This document shows positions 48,492 to 58,118 of a stretch of 64,000 nucleotides of DNA, piece by piece. The notes below the pieces were generated by a model. The model did not search any database. It worked only from the letters and a program-made list of their open reading frames with translations, and was not told the DNA's origin. The stretch spans positions 2,235,924 to 2,299,923 of the forward strand of contig NZ_CP024081.1 in assembly GCF_003033885.1 (NCBI RefSeq), in the 5' to 3' direction. Numbering within the stretch: position 1 is the stretch's first letter; each line of letters opens with the position of its first letter. A program made the position numbers and the translations under genes. The DNA comes from Pseudomonas rhizophila (GTDB taxonomy: Bacteria > Pseudomonadota > Gammaproteobacteria > Pseudomonadales > Pseudomonadaceae).

Positions 48492-49758
48492 GCAGAGCCT
48501 TGCCCAACGGATCATCATCGCCTTTGCGCTGATGAGCGCGTTGGTCGCCGGTGCATTCGCCATGGGCATCGTGGCGACGGTTCACTTGGTGGAAGAAAGG
48601 CTGATTTCCGCCGGGCTTGGGGGGGACCTGCAACGCCTGCTGCTGATGGACAGCGTTTCGGACTGGAGTCATCGTCCGGAACCCGACCAGTTGTTCTATT
48701 TCAGTGGCGGCCCGGGTGACTTCGATTTGCCCAAGGATCTGCGTCACCTGGATCGCGGTTTCCACGAGGTCTTTCGCGCGCAATTGTCGTATCACGCCAT
48801 GGTCGAGATTGTTGACGGTCGACACTACGTGCTACTGCAGGACCAGAGCGATTTCGAAGAGCGCGAACGGGTGCTGTTCGCCGTGGTGCTGGTGGGCTTC
48901 GTGCTCAGCCTGGCGCTGGCGGTGTTCCTGGGTTGGGTCCTGGCTCGCCGGGTGATGGCGCCGGTCGTGCGTCTGGCCCGGCAAGTGCGCCATCGCGACC
49001 AGCTCCTCGGGCTGGCCCCGCCGCTGGCCCCTGACTATGCCGCCGATGAAGTGGGTGAGCTGGCCGTGGCGTTCGACGCTACGCTGGGGCGACTGCGCCA
49101 GGCCCTGACGCGTGAGCGGTTGTTCACCAGCGACGTAAGCCATGAGTTACGCACGCCGTTGATGGTCCTGGCCAGCTCCTGTGAGCTGTTGCTGGAGAAC
49201 CCGGCCCTGGATCAGCGCGGTCGCAAACAGGTCGAGCGGATCAGTCGGGCCAGTGAAGAAATGCGCGAGCTGGTGCAAACCTTCCTGATGCTCGCCAGGA
49301 CCCAGCGCGAAGACAGCGGCATGTCGCCCCGGTTGACGCTAGGGCAGGTGGCCGAGGACCTCGTTGGGCTGTGGCGTGCGCCGATCGAAGCCAAGGGCCT
49401 GACCCTGATCTTCGAGCCGGGGCAAACCGCCGACATCCCGTATAACGCCACGTTCCTGACCGCCGTCATGGGTAACTTGCTGCGCAACGCCTTGCACTAC
49501 ACCGATCAGGGCTTCATTCGCCTCACGCTGTCCGCGACCGGCTTCGTGGTCGAGGACAGTGGCGTGGGCATTCCCGAAGAAAAACGCGAGGCGATGTTCG
49601 AACCGTTCGTGCGAGGTAACGAAAAGCGCGGCGAAGGGCTTGGGTTGGGGCTTTCATTGGTCCAGCGGATTTGCGAGAACCAGGGCTGGACCGTGAGCCT
49701 CAGCACCATGGAGCCCAATGGCTGTCATTTTGAGGTTGAATTGCATCCTCGTAGCTGA
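48481..49758 (+). CDS. colS: Sensor histidine kinase ColS
   Basis: A 425-residue membrane kinase. Membrane segments at about 10-32 and 133-153 enclose a periplasmic domain of about 100 residues. This domain ends with Glu126-x-x-Glu129 (DFEERE), the metal-sensing ExxE motif reported for ColS of P. putida, which responds to iron and zinc excess. A HAMP linker follows (about 155-210), then the HisKA box with His221 in DVSHELRTPL and the ATPase domain with GVGIPEEK and GEGLGLGLS. It overlaps colR by 11 bases. The exact match of ExxE numbering supports the identity. Confidence 0.93.
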   Translation: MEFKQSLAQRIIIAFALMSALVAGAFAMGIVATVHLVEERLISAGLGGDLQRLLLMDSVSDWSHRPEPDQLFYFSGGPGDFDLPKDLRHLDRGFHEVFRAQLSYHAMVEIVDGRHYVLLQDQSDFEERERVLFAVVLVGFVLSLALAVFLGWVLARRVMAPVVRLARQVRHRDQLLGLAPPLAPDYAADEVGELAVAFDATLGRLRQALTRERLFTSDVSHELRTPLMVLASSCELLLENPALDQRGRKQVERISRASEEMRELVQTFLMLARTQREDSGMSPRLTLGQVAEDLVGLWRAPIEAKGLTLIFEPGQTADIPYNATFLTAVMGNLLRNALHYTDQGFIRLTLSATGFVVEDSGVGIPEEKREAMFEPFVRGNEKRGEGLGLGLSLVQRICENQGWTVSLSTMEPNGCHFEVELHPRS

Positions 49759-49899
49759 GCGCTCTGCTCAAGATTGCCTGTTGGAAATATCCTGAAAACC
49801 CTCGAGTGCCTGCATGATGAAGTTTTCACAAAGGGATGACTTGGCGTGCACATGTCCATCCCTAACGTGGGAGCCATTACCTCATGGAGGCTCTCGCCA

Positions 49900-50568
49900 A
49901 TGTCCAACCCTATCAAGCTCGACTTTTCCGAAAAATATGACGAACAGCACGCTCATCAATACCTGAATAAACATCAGGCTGGCCTGAGTCGGCGTCTTTC
50001 CCACCGCCGTGATGAACAACTGGCACGCATGGCGTTGGCGTTGGCAGGTGATCCTGGCCTGGTGCTGGACTTGCCGTGTGGTGCCGGGCGTTTATGGTCT
50101 GTTCTGGCCGAAAAACCGAACCGGGTGATCATCGGTGCGGACAATTCCGAAGCCATGCTCAAGACTGCGTTGAACGCTCAACCCGCCGATGTCGTAAAAC
50201 GGGTACAACCCTTGCACGCTTCTGCGTTCGACATTGCCTTGCCTGATAACGCCGTCGACAGCATTTTTTGCATGCGCCTGCTCCACCACATCGGTGAACC
50301 TGCGCATCGACTGGCGATTCTGCGGGAATTCGAACGTGTCACTCGTGATAGCGTGATCGTTTCATTGTGGGTCGATGGAAATTTCAAGGCCTGGAGACGT
50401 AAGCGTCTGGAGCACACGCGTGGGCAGAAAGGCTACCAGAATCGATTTGTGTTACCGGCCGCTACAGTCGAGGGTGAATTTCGACAGGCTGGTTTCCGCA
50501 TTCAGGAACGACTGGACTTCCTGCCGCTCTATGCCATGTGGCGAGTTTATGTATTACGCAAGAGGTAA
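49900..50568 (+). CDS. Class I SAM-dependent methyltransferase
   Basis: A 222-residue methyltransferase. Motif I is LVLDLPCGAGRLW (about residues 53-65), followed by the GADNSEAML motif and the VDSIFCMRLLHHIG segment (about 121-134). The start at 49900 has GGAGG ten bases upstream; the longer frame is rejected. It starts a three-gene unit (methyltransferase, InaA-like kinase, small exported protein) with gaps of only 2-4 bases. It lies right after colRS; a lipid or LPS-related substrate is conceivable but not shown. Confidence 0.85.
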   Translation: MSNPIKLDFSEKYDEQHAHQYLNKHQAGLSRRLSHRRDEQLARMALALAGDPGLVLDLPCGAGRLWSVLAEKPNRVIIGADNSEAMLKTALNAQPADVVKRVQPLHASAFDIALPDNAVDSIFCMRLLHHIGEPAHRLAILREFERVTRDSVIVSLWVDGNFKAWRRKRLEHTRGQKGYQNRFVLPAATVEGEFRQAGFRIQERLDFLPLYAMWRVYVLRKR

Positions 50569-50572
50569 CAGC

Positions 50573-51277
50573 ATGGTTGTGGCAGTAGAGACAACAGCGG
50601 TCCCCCGCTGCGGCTTCGAACACTTCTGGAATCAGCAGGGTGAATGGGTGGAACAACCCAATGTGCGTCGTGGTGGTGAAAGCGGAGTGCAGCGGATCAA
50701 CAACGGCGGCGATCTGCTCTATGCCAAGCGTCAGACAGGGCATATTTACCGTAGCTTGTTGCATCCGTTCGGCCGCCCAACCGTGTTACGTGAGCAAGAT
50801 GCCCTGCTGGCATTGAGCCGACTCGACGTCAGCGTTCCAAAAGTCATCTTCTGTGGCGCACAGCGGGACCCGATTCACAAGTGGCGTGCGCTGCTGGTGA
50901 CTCATGCGCTGGACGGTTTCGTGGAGTTGGATCACTGGTATGCCACAGGCGGGCGCGAGCGTCATGGCGAAGCGGGACATGACCGAATTCTCCAGGCATT
51001 GGCAGAGAACCTGGCTCGCATGCATAAGGGGCGTTGGCAGCATGGCTGCCTCTATACCAAGCATGTATTTGTGCGCGTGACTGGAGAGGGTGAGTCCGCT
51101 CGAGCCGAAGTGGCCCTGCTGGATTTGGAAAAGTCCCGTCAACGCCTGACTTCCCGGACCGCAGCGTCCCATGACATGAAGCAACTGCGACGCCATTCGT
51201 CGTTCAGCGATTCAGAATGGGAAAAACTCGTCTACTTTTACAAAGCGGCGTTTGGCAGCGCTATCAAAGGTTTATAG
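50573..51277 (+). CDS. inaA: InaA/WaaP-like LPS kinase-fold protein
   Basis: A 234-residue protein of the Kdo/WaaP kinase fold. Expected features are a nucleotide-binding Lys in YAKRQTG (about residue 45), the HGCLYTKHVFVRV catalytic-loop region (about 154-166) and ALLDLEKSR with the metal-binding Asp (about 180-188). In the catalytic loop the usual Asp after His-Gly is replaced by Cys, so activity is not certain. The start at 50573 has GAGG eight bases upstream and lies four bases after the methyltransferase stop. It is named InaA for its weak-acid induction in other bacteria. Its position after colRS fits an envelope function. Confidence 0.82.
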   Translation: MVVAVETTAVPRCGFEHFWNQQGEWVEQPNVRRGGESGVQRINNGGDLLYAKRQTGHIYRSLLHPFGRPTVLREQDALLALSRLDVSVPKVIFCGAQRDPIHKWRALLVTHALDGFVELDHWYATGGRERHGEAGHDRILQALAENLARMHKGRWQHGCLYTKHVFVRVTGEGESARAEVALLDLEKSRQRLTSRTAASHDMKQLRRHSSFSDSEWEKLVYFYKAAFGSAIKGL

Positions 51278-51279
51278 CG

Positions 51280-51507
51280 ATGAAATTAGAAATTGCTAGA
51301 GGTTTGTTTCTCGTAGGAGCCCTGGCAGTTACCTCTATGGCGGTGGCGGTATGGGAGCAGCCCCGTTCGCAGATCCTCAGTGCTTCCCACCCGGACGCGC
51401 ACTGCCCTTTGCCACGTGTGGCCAAGGCCAGCGAGGCGATCCGGCCGGATGACGATCTGTTGCTGTTCATGTTCAGTCTTTCCCAAGGCATGAGGCCCCA
51501 GAGTTGA
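51280..51507 (+). CDS. Small exported protein of unknown function
   Basis: A 75-residue protein with a hydrophobic N-terminus (MKLEIARGLFLVGALAVTSM) that could be a signal peptide or anchor and a hydrophilic rest containing one Cys. It starts two bases after the InaA-like stop, so it belongs to the same operon. I recognise no domain. A PA4377-like small protein follows inaA in P. aeruginosa, as far as I recall. A hairpin terminator follows. Confidence 0.75.
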   Translation: MKLEIARGLFLVGALAVTSMAVAVWEQPRSQILSASHPDAHCPLPRVAKASEAIRPDDDLLLFMFSLSQGMRPQS

Positions 51508-51521
51508 TGGACAGGAAGCCA

Positions 51522-51555
51522 AAATAAAGGCCTCGCGTATGCGAGGCCTTTATTT
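51522..51555. terminator. Bidirectional terminator before the RND gene
   Basis: AAATAAAGGCCTCGC-GTAT-GCGAGGCCTTTATTT hairpin followed by TTT. It lies between two convergent units and can serve both. Confidence 0.9.
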
Positions 51556-51602
51556 TTTGGATCGCAGCCTTCGACAGCACCTACAGGGCCAGTGGTCGCA
51601 CG

Positions 51603-54600
51603 TTAGGGTTTGTCCGGCTTGGCCAGCAACGTATACACGCAGGGCAATACGAACAGTGTGAACAGCGTGCCAATCGACATCCCGGTGGCGATCACCAAGC
51701 CGATGTCGAAGCGGCTCACCGCCCCGGCCCCGGTAGCGAGGATCAATGGCACCATGCCAAATACCGTCGCCGCGGTGGTCATCAGTACGGGACGCAAGCG
51801 AATCGATGCGGCTTGCTCCACGGCCTCCCGTGGGGTTAGCCCCTGTTCCCTGCGCAGCTGGTTGGTGAACTCAACGATCAGGATCCCGTGCTTGCTGATC
51901 AGGCCGATCAGCGTCACCAGTCCTACCTGGGTGTAAATGTTCATGCTCGACCAGCCGAGGAACAGCGGAATCAAGGCGCCGCAAATCGACAGCGGTACCG
52001 TCACCAGAATCACCAGCGGGTCCCGGAAGCTTTCGAACTGGGCGGCCAACACCAGGAAGATGATCGCCAGCGCCAGGGCAAAGGTGACCCACAGCGCGCT
52101 ACCTTCCTGGACGAACTGTCGCGAAGCCCCTGCGTAGTCGAAAGCGAACCCTACCGGAGCCTCTTCTTGGGCAATCTGGCGGACCGTCTCGATGGCCTCG
52201 CCCATACTCACGATGGGAAAACCCGAGATCGTCACCGCGTTGAGTTGCTGGAACTGATTCAACTGCCGTGGTCGCGCCCGATCGCTGACTTTGATCAGCG
52301 TCGACAGCGGCAGCAATTCACCCTGGGTATTTTTTACGTAGTAGTTGTTCAACCAGTCCGGATTGTCCCGGAACGGCCGTTCGACCTGGGCGATGACCTT
52401 GTAGCTGCGCCCTTCGATGGTAAAACGGTTGATCTCGGCTTCACCCAACAGGGTGGCGAGTGTGCCGCCCAGGTCTTGCATCGAGACGCCCATCTGGGCG
52501 GCCTTGGCACGATCGATGTCCACGACGACTTCGGGTTTGTCGAAAGCCAGGTCAACGTCCATGAACGCGAACTTGCCGGATTCCAGTGCGCGCTTTTTGA
52601 CCCGCTCGGCAATCTGCAACAGCGTTGCGTAGTCCTTGGGCGAGTTGATGACGAACGCAAATGGCAAGCCTTCGCCGGTGCCAGGCAGGGAGGGCAGGTT
52701 GAAACCGAATATTTGCAGGCCGGGGATGTTCTCCAGCTTGGCCTGGACTTCAGGCAGGATTTCCATCTGGGTGCGGCTGCGTTCGTTCCAGGGTTTGAGC
52801 AGGAAGCCGCCGATGCCCGATTGCACGCCGTTGTATCCGTTGATCTGGAACGAGGAGTAGTACTCCGGGAACTCCTTGAAGATGGTGATGAAATGATCGG
52901 TGTAGGTGTTCAGGTAGTCGAGGTTGGTCGGCTGCGGGGCATTAGCCATCATGAAGATGATGCCCTGGTCTTCATCGGGGGCCAGCTCGGACTTGGTGAA
53001 CATGATCAGCACCGGAATCAGCAGCAGCACGATCACCGCGAACACCAGCACCACAGGCCGGGTATTGAGCATGCCGTGAAGCATGCGCTGGTAGCGGTTT
53101 TTAAGACGTTCGAAAACCACGTCCAGTCTATGCGCCAGTCCCGAGGGGTTCTCTTCGTGACGCAACAGCAAGGCGCACATCATGGGCGAGAGGGTCAGTG
53201 CGACGATCCCGGAAATGACCACCGCGCCGGCGAGCGTCAGCGCGAACTCCTTGAACAGCGCCCCCGTGAGCCCCTCCAACAGACCGATCGGCGCGTACAC
53301 CGCCGCCAGCGTGATGGTCATCGAGATCACCGGCATAGCGATCTCCCGGGCACCTTCAATTGCAGCGTCGAATGGGCTTTTGCCTTCCTCGATGTGCCGG
53401 TGGATGTTTTCCACCACCACGATCGCGTCGTCCACCACCAGACCAATTGCCAGCACCATGGCGAGCAGGGTCAGCAGATTCATCGAGTAGCCCATCAACT
53501 GCATGAAGAACATCACGCCAATCATCGACAGTGGGATGGTCACCACCGGGATGGCCACCGAACGCAGGGCGCCCAAGAACAGGAACACCACGACGATGAC
53601 AATCAGCACCGCCTCGAAGAGGGTTTTGACCACCTCGTCGATGGAAGCCTGGATGAACAGGGTGGCGTCGTAGGCGATCTCGGCCTTGAGGTTGGCCGGC
53701 AGTTGGGCCTCCAGATCCGGCATGATCCTGCGCACTTCCTTGATCACGTCCAGCGGGTTCGCGCCGGGGGTGGCCTTGATGCCGATGTACACCGAGGGCG
53801 TGCCACCGAAGGAACTGATGGTGTCGTAGTTCTCGGCGCCCATCTCCACCCGGGCCACATCGCGCAACAGCACGCGGCTGTCGCCATCGGTCTTGAGCGG
53901 AATCGCCGCGAAGGCCTCGGCGGACTTGAGTTCGGTGTTGGCGTTGATACTGGTGACTACGTATTCGCCTTTCACCTCACCAGCGGCCGAGAGGAAGTTG
54001 TACTGGCGCACGGCATCGGTCACGTCGGCGGCGGTGAGGCCGAAACCGGCAAGCTTGACTGGATCCAGCCACAGGCGCATGGCGAAGACCTGGTTGCCGA
54101 GGATCTCCGCTTCGGCCATGCCCGGCAATGTCGCCAGCTTGGGCTGGACCACCCGTGACAGGTAGTCGGTGATCTGCGGGTTGTTCAGTTCCTTACTGAA
54201 AAAACTGATGTACATCAGTGCCGAGGCATCGGCGGCCTCGCGGCTGAGCACCGGGTCTTCAGCATCTTGGGGTAGCTGGTTTTTGACTTCGTTGGCCTTG
54301 GCCAGCAGCTCGGTAAAAAGTCGGTCGCTGTTGGAGCCGATGCGGGCGTAGACCGATATCACCGAGAAATTCTGACGGCTGACCGAGGTCATGTAGTCGA
54401 TGCCCTCGGCGCTGGCCAGACTCTGTTGCATCGGCTGGGTGATATAGCCCTGGATGGTCTCGGCGTTGGCCCCGGGGTAGGCGGTGGTCACCGTGATCAG
54501 GGCGTTCTCCATCTGCGGGTACTGGCGCAGGGGCAGCTTGCTCCAGGCCTGGAAACCCAGTAGCACGATCAACAGGCTGACCACGGTGGCGAGCACCGGA

Positions 54601-54629
54601 CGGCGGATGAACGGATCAGTAAAAGCCAT
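51603..54629 (-). CDS. mexW: RND efflux inner-membrane pump (MexW-like)
   Basis: A 1008-residue RND transporter with the two-fold layout of six membrane segments plus a large periplasmic loop in each half. Segments such as VVVENIHRHIEEGKSPFDAA, SMNIYTQVGLVTLIGLISKH and the conserved GIVVDDAI-like GLVVDDAIVVVENIHRH region mark the HAE-1 efflux family; the charged Asp pair is at DD in that segment. It lies 13 bases downstream of the membrane-fusion gene on the same strand. The location relative to inaA and the MFP gene resembles mexVW of P. aeruginosa. Its outer-membrane partner is not here and is likely OprM. Confidence 0.86.
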   Translation of the reverse strand: MAFTDPFIRRPVLATVVSLLIVLLGFQAWSKLPLRQYPQMENALITVTTAYPGANAETIQGYITQPMQQSLASAEGIDYMTSVSRQNFSVISVYARIGSNSDRLFTELLAKANEVKNQLPQDAEDPVLSREAADASALMYISFFSKELNNPQITDYLSRVVQPKLATLPGMAEAEILGNQVFAMRLWLDPVKLAGFGLTAADVTDAVRQYNFLSAAGEVKGEYVVTSINANTELKSAEAFAAIPLKTDGDSRVLLRDVARVEMGAENYDTISSFGGTPSVYIGIKATPGANPLDVIKEVRRIMPDLEAQLPANLKAEIAYDATLFIQASIDEVVKTLFEAVLIVIVVVFLFLGALRSVAIPVVTIPLSMIGVMFFMQLMGYSMNLLTLLAMVLAIGLVVDDAIVVVENIHRHIEEGKSPFDAAIEGAREIAMPVISMTITLAAVYAPIGLLEGLTGALFKEFALTLAGAVVISGIVALTLSPMMCALLLRHEENPSGLAHRLDVVFERLKNRYQRMLHGMLNTRPVVLVFAVIVLLLIPVLIMFTKSELAPDEDQGIIFMMANAPQPTNLDYLNTYTDHFITIFKEFPEYYSSFQINGYNGVQSGIGGFLLKPWNERSRTQMEILPEVQAKLENIPGLQIFGFNLPSLPGTGEGLPFAFVINSPKDYATLLQIAERVKKRALESGKFAFMDVDLAFDKPEVVVDIDRAKAAQMGVSMQDLGGTLATLLGEAEINRFTIEGRSYKVIAQVERPFRDNPDWLNNYYVKNTQGELLPLSTLIKVSDRARPRQLNQFQQLNAVTISGFPIVSMGEAIETVRQIAQEEAPVGFAFDYAGASRQFVQEGSALWVTFALALAIIFLVLAAQFESFRDPLVILVTVPLSICGALIPLFLGWSSMNIYTQVGLVTLIGLISKHGILIVEFTNQLRREQGLTPREAVEQAASIRLRPVLMTTAATVFGMVPLILATGAGAVSRFDIGLVIATGMSIGTLFTLFVLPCVYTLLAKPDKP

Positions 54630-54642
54630 GAGGGTTCCTTGA

Positions 54643-55791
54643 TCAGTCCGCAGGGGGCGGGCTGTTCTGTTCGGTCAGGGTCTTGTCGTCGCTGATGGCG
54701 ATGGGCGTGCCGTTATCCAGTTTGATCTGGCCGGCGATCACGACCTGTTCGCCGCTCTGCACGCCTTTGGAAACCAGCACGAGCCCGTCGCGTCGCTCAC
54801 CGGTTTCGACGAATCGCCGTTCGGCGATGAGGATCGGCTGGCCCTTGTCATCTTTCTCGACGGTGCCGTCGTCGGCTTTCTTCTGCGTCACGACGTACAT
54901 GGAGTTGCCGTAGAGGGTGTAGGTCACGGCGCTTTCCGGCACGACGATGGCGTTGGCCTTGTCCGGCAAGATCACCTGCAGGCTGGCGAACATGCCGGGC
55001 AACAGCCTGCCGTCGGGGTTGCCCAGGGTAGCGCGTACCAGCACGTTGCGAGTGCTGTCTTCGATCTTGGGGTTGATCGCGCTGATGGCGCCGACGAAGG
55101 TCTGGCCGGGATAGGCCGAGACACTGACGTTGACTGCCTGGCCGACCGCGAGCTTGGGTACCGCTTGCTCGGGGAGGTAGAAATCCACATAAAGGCTGCT
55201 CAGGTCCTGCAGGGTGGCGATCACCGTGCCGCTGGCCAGATAGTCGCCGACATCCACCTGGCGAATGCCGATGGTGCCGCTGAACGGCGCAACGATGTGT
55301 TTCTTGGCCAGCGAAGCCTTGAGCTGGTTGACTGTGGCCTGGTTCTTTTTCAACTGCGCCGCGAGCCGGTCGAATTCGCCCTTGGAGATCGCCTGGCTGC
55401 CCACCAGTTGCCGACCCCGGCCAAAATCCAGTTGCGACAGGTTAAGGTCGGCCACGGCGGTTTCCAGCAGCGCGCTTTCGACGTCACTGTCCAGTTGCAC
55501 CAGTGGCTGGCCGGCCTTGACCTTTTGCCCCGACTGGAACTGCACCTTCTGCACCGTCCCGGCAATTTCCAGGCTCAGGTCTACGCCTTGCAGTGCGGTG
55601 AGGCTGCCGACGGTGGGCAGGCGGGTTTGCCAAGGCTGCTCGACAGCCGTGGCCACGGCGACGCTGACCGGCGGTTTGGGGGCAGAAAACATCTGGATCT
55701 GCTGGTAAACGGAGAAACCCTTGTAGCCGGCCAGTAGCAATACCACCAGCAGGACAACACCCAACATGATCAGCATGCGGCGTCGCAGCAT
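54643..55791 (-). CDS. mexV: RND efflux membrane-fusion protein (MexV-like)
   Basis: A 382-residue periplasmic adaptor anchored by an N-terminal membrane helix (MLIMLGVVLLVVLLLAGYKG); no lipobox Cys is seen, unlike MexA. The biotinyl/lipoyl-like hybrid motif surrounds VQFQSGQKVKAGQPLVQLDS, and the HIVAPFSGTIGIRQVDVGDY strand is typical. The ATG at 55791 follows AAGGAA at good spacing. It is the first gene of the pair with mexW. Family assignment is secure; the name mexV rests on locus order. Confidence 0.86.
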   Translation of the reverse strand: MLRRRMLIMLGVVLLVVLLLAGYKGFSVYQQIQMFSAPKPPVSVAVATAVEQPWQTRLPTVGSLTALQGVDLSLEIAGTVQKVQFQSGQKVKAGQPLVQLDSDVESALLETAVADLNLSQLDFGRGRQLVGSQAISKGEFDRLAAQLKKNQATVNQLKASLAKKHIVAPFSGTIGIRQVDVGDYLASGTVIATLQDLSSLYVDFYLPEQAVPKLAVGQAVNVSVSAYPGQTFVGAISAINPKIEDSTRNVLVRATLGNPDGRLLPGMFASLQVILPDKANAIVVPESAVTYTLYGNSMYVVTQKKADDGTVEKDDKGQPILIAERRFVETGERRDGLVLVSKGVQSGEQVVIAGQIKLDNGTPIAISDDKTLTEQNSPPPAD

Positions 55792-55924
55792 GTTCCACTT
55801 CCTTGGAAATAAGCCGAGAGAAAATACAGACAGGCGGGCACATTACTCCGAGTACGCGACCGATTCAAAACGATGTTCATCGGTAATGTGTAAGGATTTT
55901 TCCTGAAGGCCCGCCGCCCGCTTG

Positions 55925-57022
55925 TCAGATCAAATGCAAATGGTTGTCCCAGAGCCCTGCGGGCAGATCCAGTGGTTTTGCAACCAGTTGTGCCTGCCGG
56001 CAATCGTAAAAGCGGCAACGGCCCTGACCCGATGTCACGACGAAACCGTCGGCCACCGCACCCACACCGGCGCAGTCTGGCAGAGGCGCATCCAGGCGTA
56101 CTTCGCCGCTGTCCAGGTCCCAGATAAAAAAGCGGTTGCCACGGGGCGCTGTCAGGGCCACCAGGCGCAGGTCGCTGTGTACGGCAACGCTGGCGGTGTA
56201 ATGACCCATGGCCTGCAATTGATGCTCGGCCACCGGGAATGCCTGGAACGGCTGGCCCGGACGCTTGATTGCCAACAGCTCGGAGGATTCGTGGGCATCG
56301 CCCATGAATTGCTGGCCGCAAACGATGGTGCCGTCGCTGGCGATGCCCATGTGGCGCACGCTGTTCATCGATTGGGCGAGGGTTTCCTTGCTCAGCAGTG
56401 TGCCATCGCGCTGCATCAGCACCAGGCTCGGCTCCATGGCATTGAGGTTCATCTCGACGCGGCTTTCGGCCTCGGTGCGGATGCCGCCGTTGGCGACCAC
56501 CAGCGTTTCGCCGTCGGGCATCCACGACACTTGATGAGGGCCGATGCCGTGAGTCGACAGTTCGCCGCTGTGCACCAACCGTTCGCCTTCAAAACGGTAC
56601 ACGCCTAGCAGGCCGCGGCCTGGATCGGTCGTGTCGTTCTCGGTGGCGTACAGCCATTCGCCGCTTTTATGAATCACCGCGTGCCCATAGAAATGCCGGT
56701 TCGGCAACGAGGTGAGGGTCTGCAGCAGCGAACCGTCGCGCAGGTCGATCAGGTAGCTTTCGGTGCCTGGGCGACGAGCGACGAACAGCGCAATCGGTTT
56801 TGTCGGATGGTCAATGATGTCGTGGCAGCGCTGCTTGACCTGGGTGGCGAACACCCGGCTGCCGTCCAGTCGATAGCCCACGGCGTAGTGCTTGCCGTCG
56901 CTATCGTCCCGTGCCGAAAGCAGGAGCGGATGCTTGTCCTGTTGCTTGAACAGCGTCCAGCCGCCCAGGGTAACGGCGCCGAGCAGCAGGCTGCCCAGTG
57001 CCAGAGCCTGACGTCGAAACAT
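55925..57022 (-). CDS. DUF1513 beta-propeller-like protein
   Basis: A 365-residue protein with an N-terminal membrane anchor or signal (RQALALGSLLLGAVTLGGWT) and a repeated beta-strand body of about 340 residues in the DUF1513 pattern, with blocks such as HFYGHAVIHKSGEWLYATEN and GIGPHQVSWMPDGETLVVANGG. These proteins are predicted seven-bladed propellers in the periplasm. It starts two bases after the imelysin stop codon and is the last gene of the operon. Its function is unknown; the operon is usually seen beside iron or copper handling genes. Note that it carries no catalytic signature I can name. Confidence 0.85.
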   Translation of the reverse strand: MFRRQALALGSLLLGAVTLGGWTLFKQQDKHPLLLSARDDSDGKHYAVGYRLDGSRVFATQVKQRCHDIIDHPTKPIALFVARRPGTESYLIDLRDGSLLQTLTSLPNRHFYGHAVIHKSGEWLYATENDTTDPGRGLLGVYRFEGERLVHSGELSTHGIGPHQVSWMPDGETLVVANGGIRTEAESRVEMNLNAMEPSLVLMQRDGTLLSKETLAQSMNSVRHMGIASDGTIVCGQQFMGDAHESSELLAIKRPGQPFQAFPVAEHQLQAMGHYTASVAVHSDLRLVALTAPRGNRFFIWDLDSGEVRLDAPLPDCAGVGAVADGFVVTSGQGRCRFYDCRQAQLVAKPLDLPAGLWDNHLHLI

Positions 57023-57024
57023 GA

Positions 57025-58089
57025 TCAGTCACCGTCGTTGGCATTGAAGCCCAATTGAATGCCCAGCGCCTTGGCCAATTCGCCTTCGTGCAGGCGATGG
57101 ACAACGTTGAGGCTGTCGTACAGTTCGTTGAGTTGCTGGCGTCCGGCGTCGTCAGCGAGCATTTCGACCAGCGAGCGCTGGCTGTCGGCGAACAGTTTCA
57201 ACGAGGTGTCGTAGGCCGCGTCGATCTTGTCGGCCAAGGGTTTCTGCTCGCTTGGCAACAGGCTGCGCAGGCCCTTGTTGTCCACGCCGACCCAGACGGT
57301 CCTGGCCGCGCTCAGACTGGCTTGCAGGCCTTGCAGCGACGACTGGCTGCGCCAGGCATCGGCCTGGAACGGTTGTGGTACGCCCTTGCTCTGGCGGCCC
57401 ATCGGCGTGCCAAGTTTCTTCTTCAAGGTGTCCAGGGCAGTGACCTGGACCCGCAGCAAATCGGCGATCGCTTCGTGGGAATCAGCGTAGCGCTCGTTCG
57501 GAAACTTGCTCATCTGGGCGAGCATGCCGTCGTTGGTATTCCAGCGCGACAGGATATCTTCGGCCAATTGCTTCTGACGTTCGCCAATGGCGATCAGCAG
57601 CGGGCAGTACTTGGCTTTTTGCGCGCTGTCGGCCATGTCGATCCTGGCGTCGAACAGCAGGTACTCATAGGCGGAGAGGCCTTGGACCACAACGCTGGAC
57701 TTGGCCAGACCGGCAACGTCGATCTGCGGCTGGTTATTGACCAGTTGCTCGACCTGACGGCCCACCAGGTTTTTCTTGTCCGGCCAGAACTGCACCTGCC
57801 AGGCGCGATTGCCCTCGGCCAACGGGCCGATCAGCAGTGGTTGCAACTCGGCCCAGGCTTTTTGTGCCTTGAGAAAGTCGGCGCGGGCGGTCTCCAGGTT
57901 TTCCTTGCCCTGGCAGAAGGCCAGGGCGCTGGTTGCCAGTTGCCGGTCAGCCTCGACCCAGCGGCTGTAGGTGGGCAGGATCACTTGCTTGGCGATGGCC
58001 GCTGAGGTGACCGCTTGCGGATCCTGGGGCGAGCATGCGCCGAGGACGATGGCGGCGAGGCTGGTAAACAACAGCTTGGGACGGAACAT
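57025..58089 (-). CDS. Imelysin-family lipoprotein
   Basis: A 354-residue lipoprotein; the lipobox is LGAC at Cys19 after MFRPKLLFTSLAAIV. The rest is the helical imelysin (peptidase M75) fold. The family metal-binding GxHxxE motif is altered here: the corresponding segment reads GLSAYEYLLFD, so His is replaced by Ser while Glu remains. The start at 58089 gives the lipobox in the right place; the longer upstream frame runs into the di-heme gene and is rejected. It sits between the di-heme oxidase-like gene and the DUF1513 gene, all on one strand. EfeO and IcmP are relatives. Confidence 0.87.
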   Translation of the reverse strand: MFRPKLLFTSLAAIVLGACSPQDPQAVTSAAIAKQVILPTYSRWVEADRQLATSALAFCQGKENLETARADFLKAQKAWAELQPLLIGPLAEGNRAWQVQFWPDKKNLVGRQVEQLVNNQPQIDVAGLAKSSVVVQGLSAYEYLLFDARIDMADSAQKAKYCPLLIAIGERQKQLAEDILSRWNTNDGMLAQMSKFPNERYADSHEAIADLLRVQVTALDTLKKKLGTPMGRQSKGVPQPFQADAWRSQSSLQGLQASLSAARTVWVGVDNKGLRSLLPSEQKPLADKIDAAYDTSLKLFADSQRSLVEMLADDAGRQQLNELYDSLNVVHRLHEGELAKALGIQLGFNANDGD

Positions 58090-58118
58090 GTCGGGCTCCC
58101 GTTTTTCGGAGAATGCGA

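Noticed and set aside
51888..54158. 756-residue frame opposite the MexW-like gene
   Set aside because: It is His- and Gln-rich in the way typical of antisense frames of GC-rich genes; the RND transporter on the other strand is clear.
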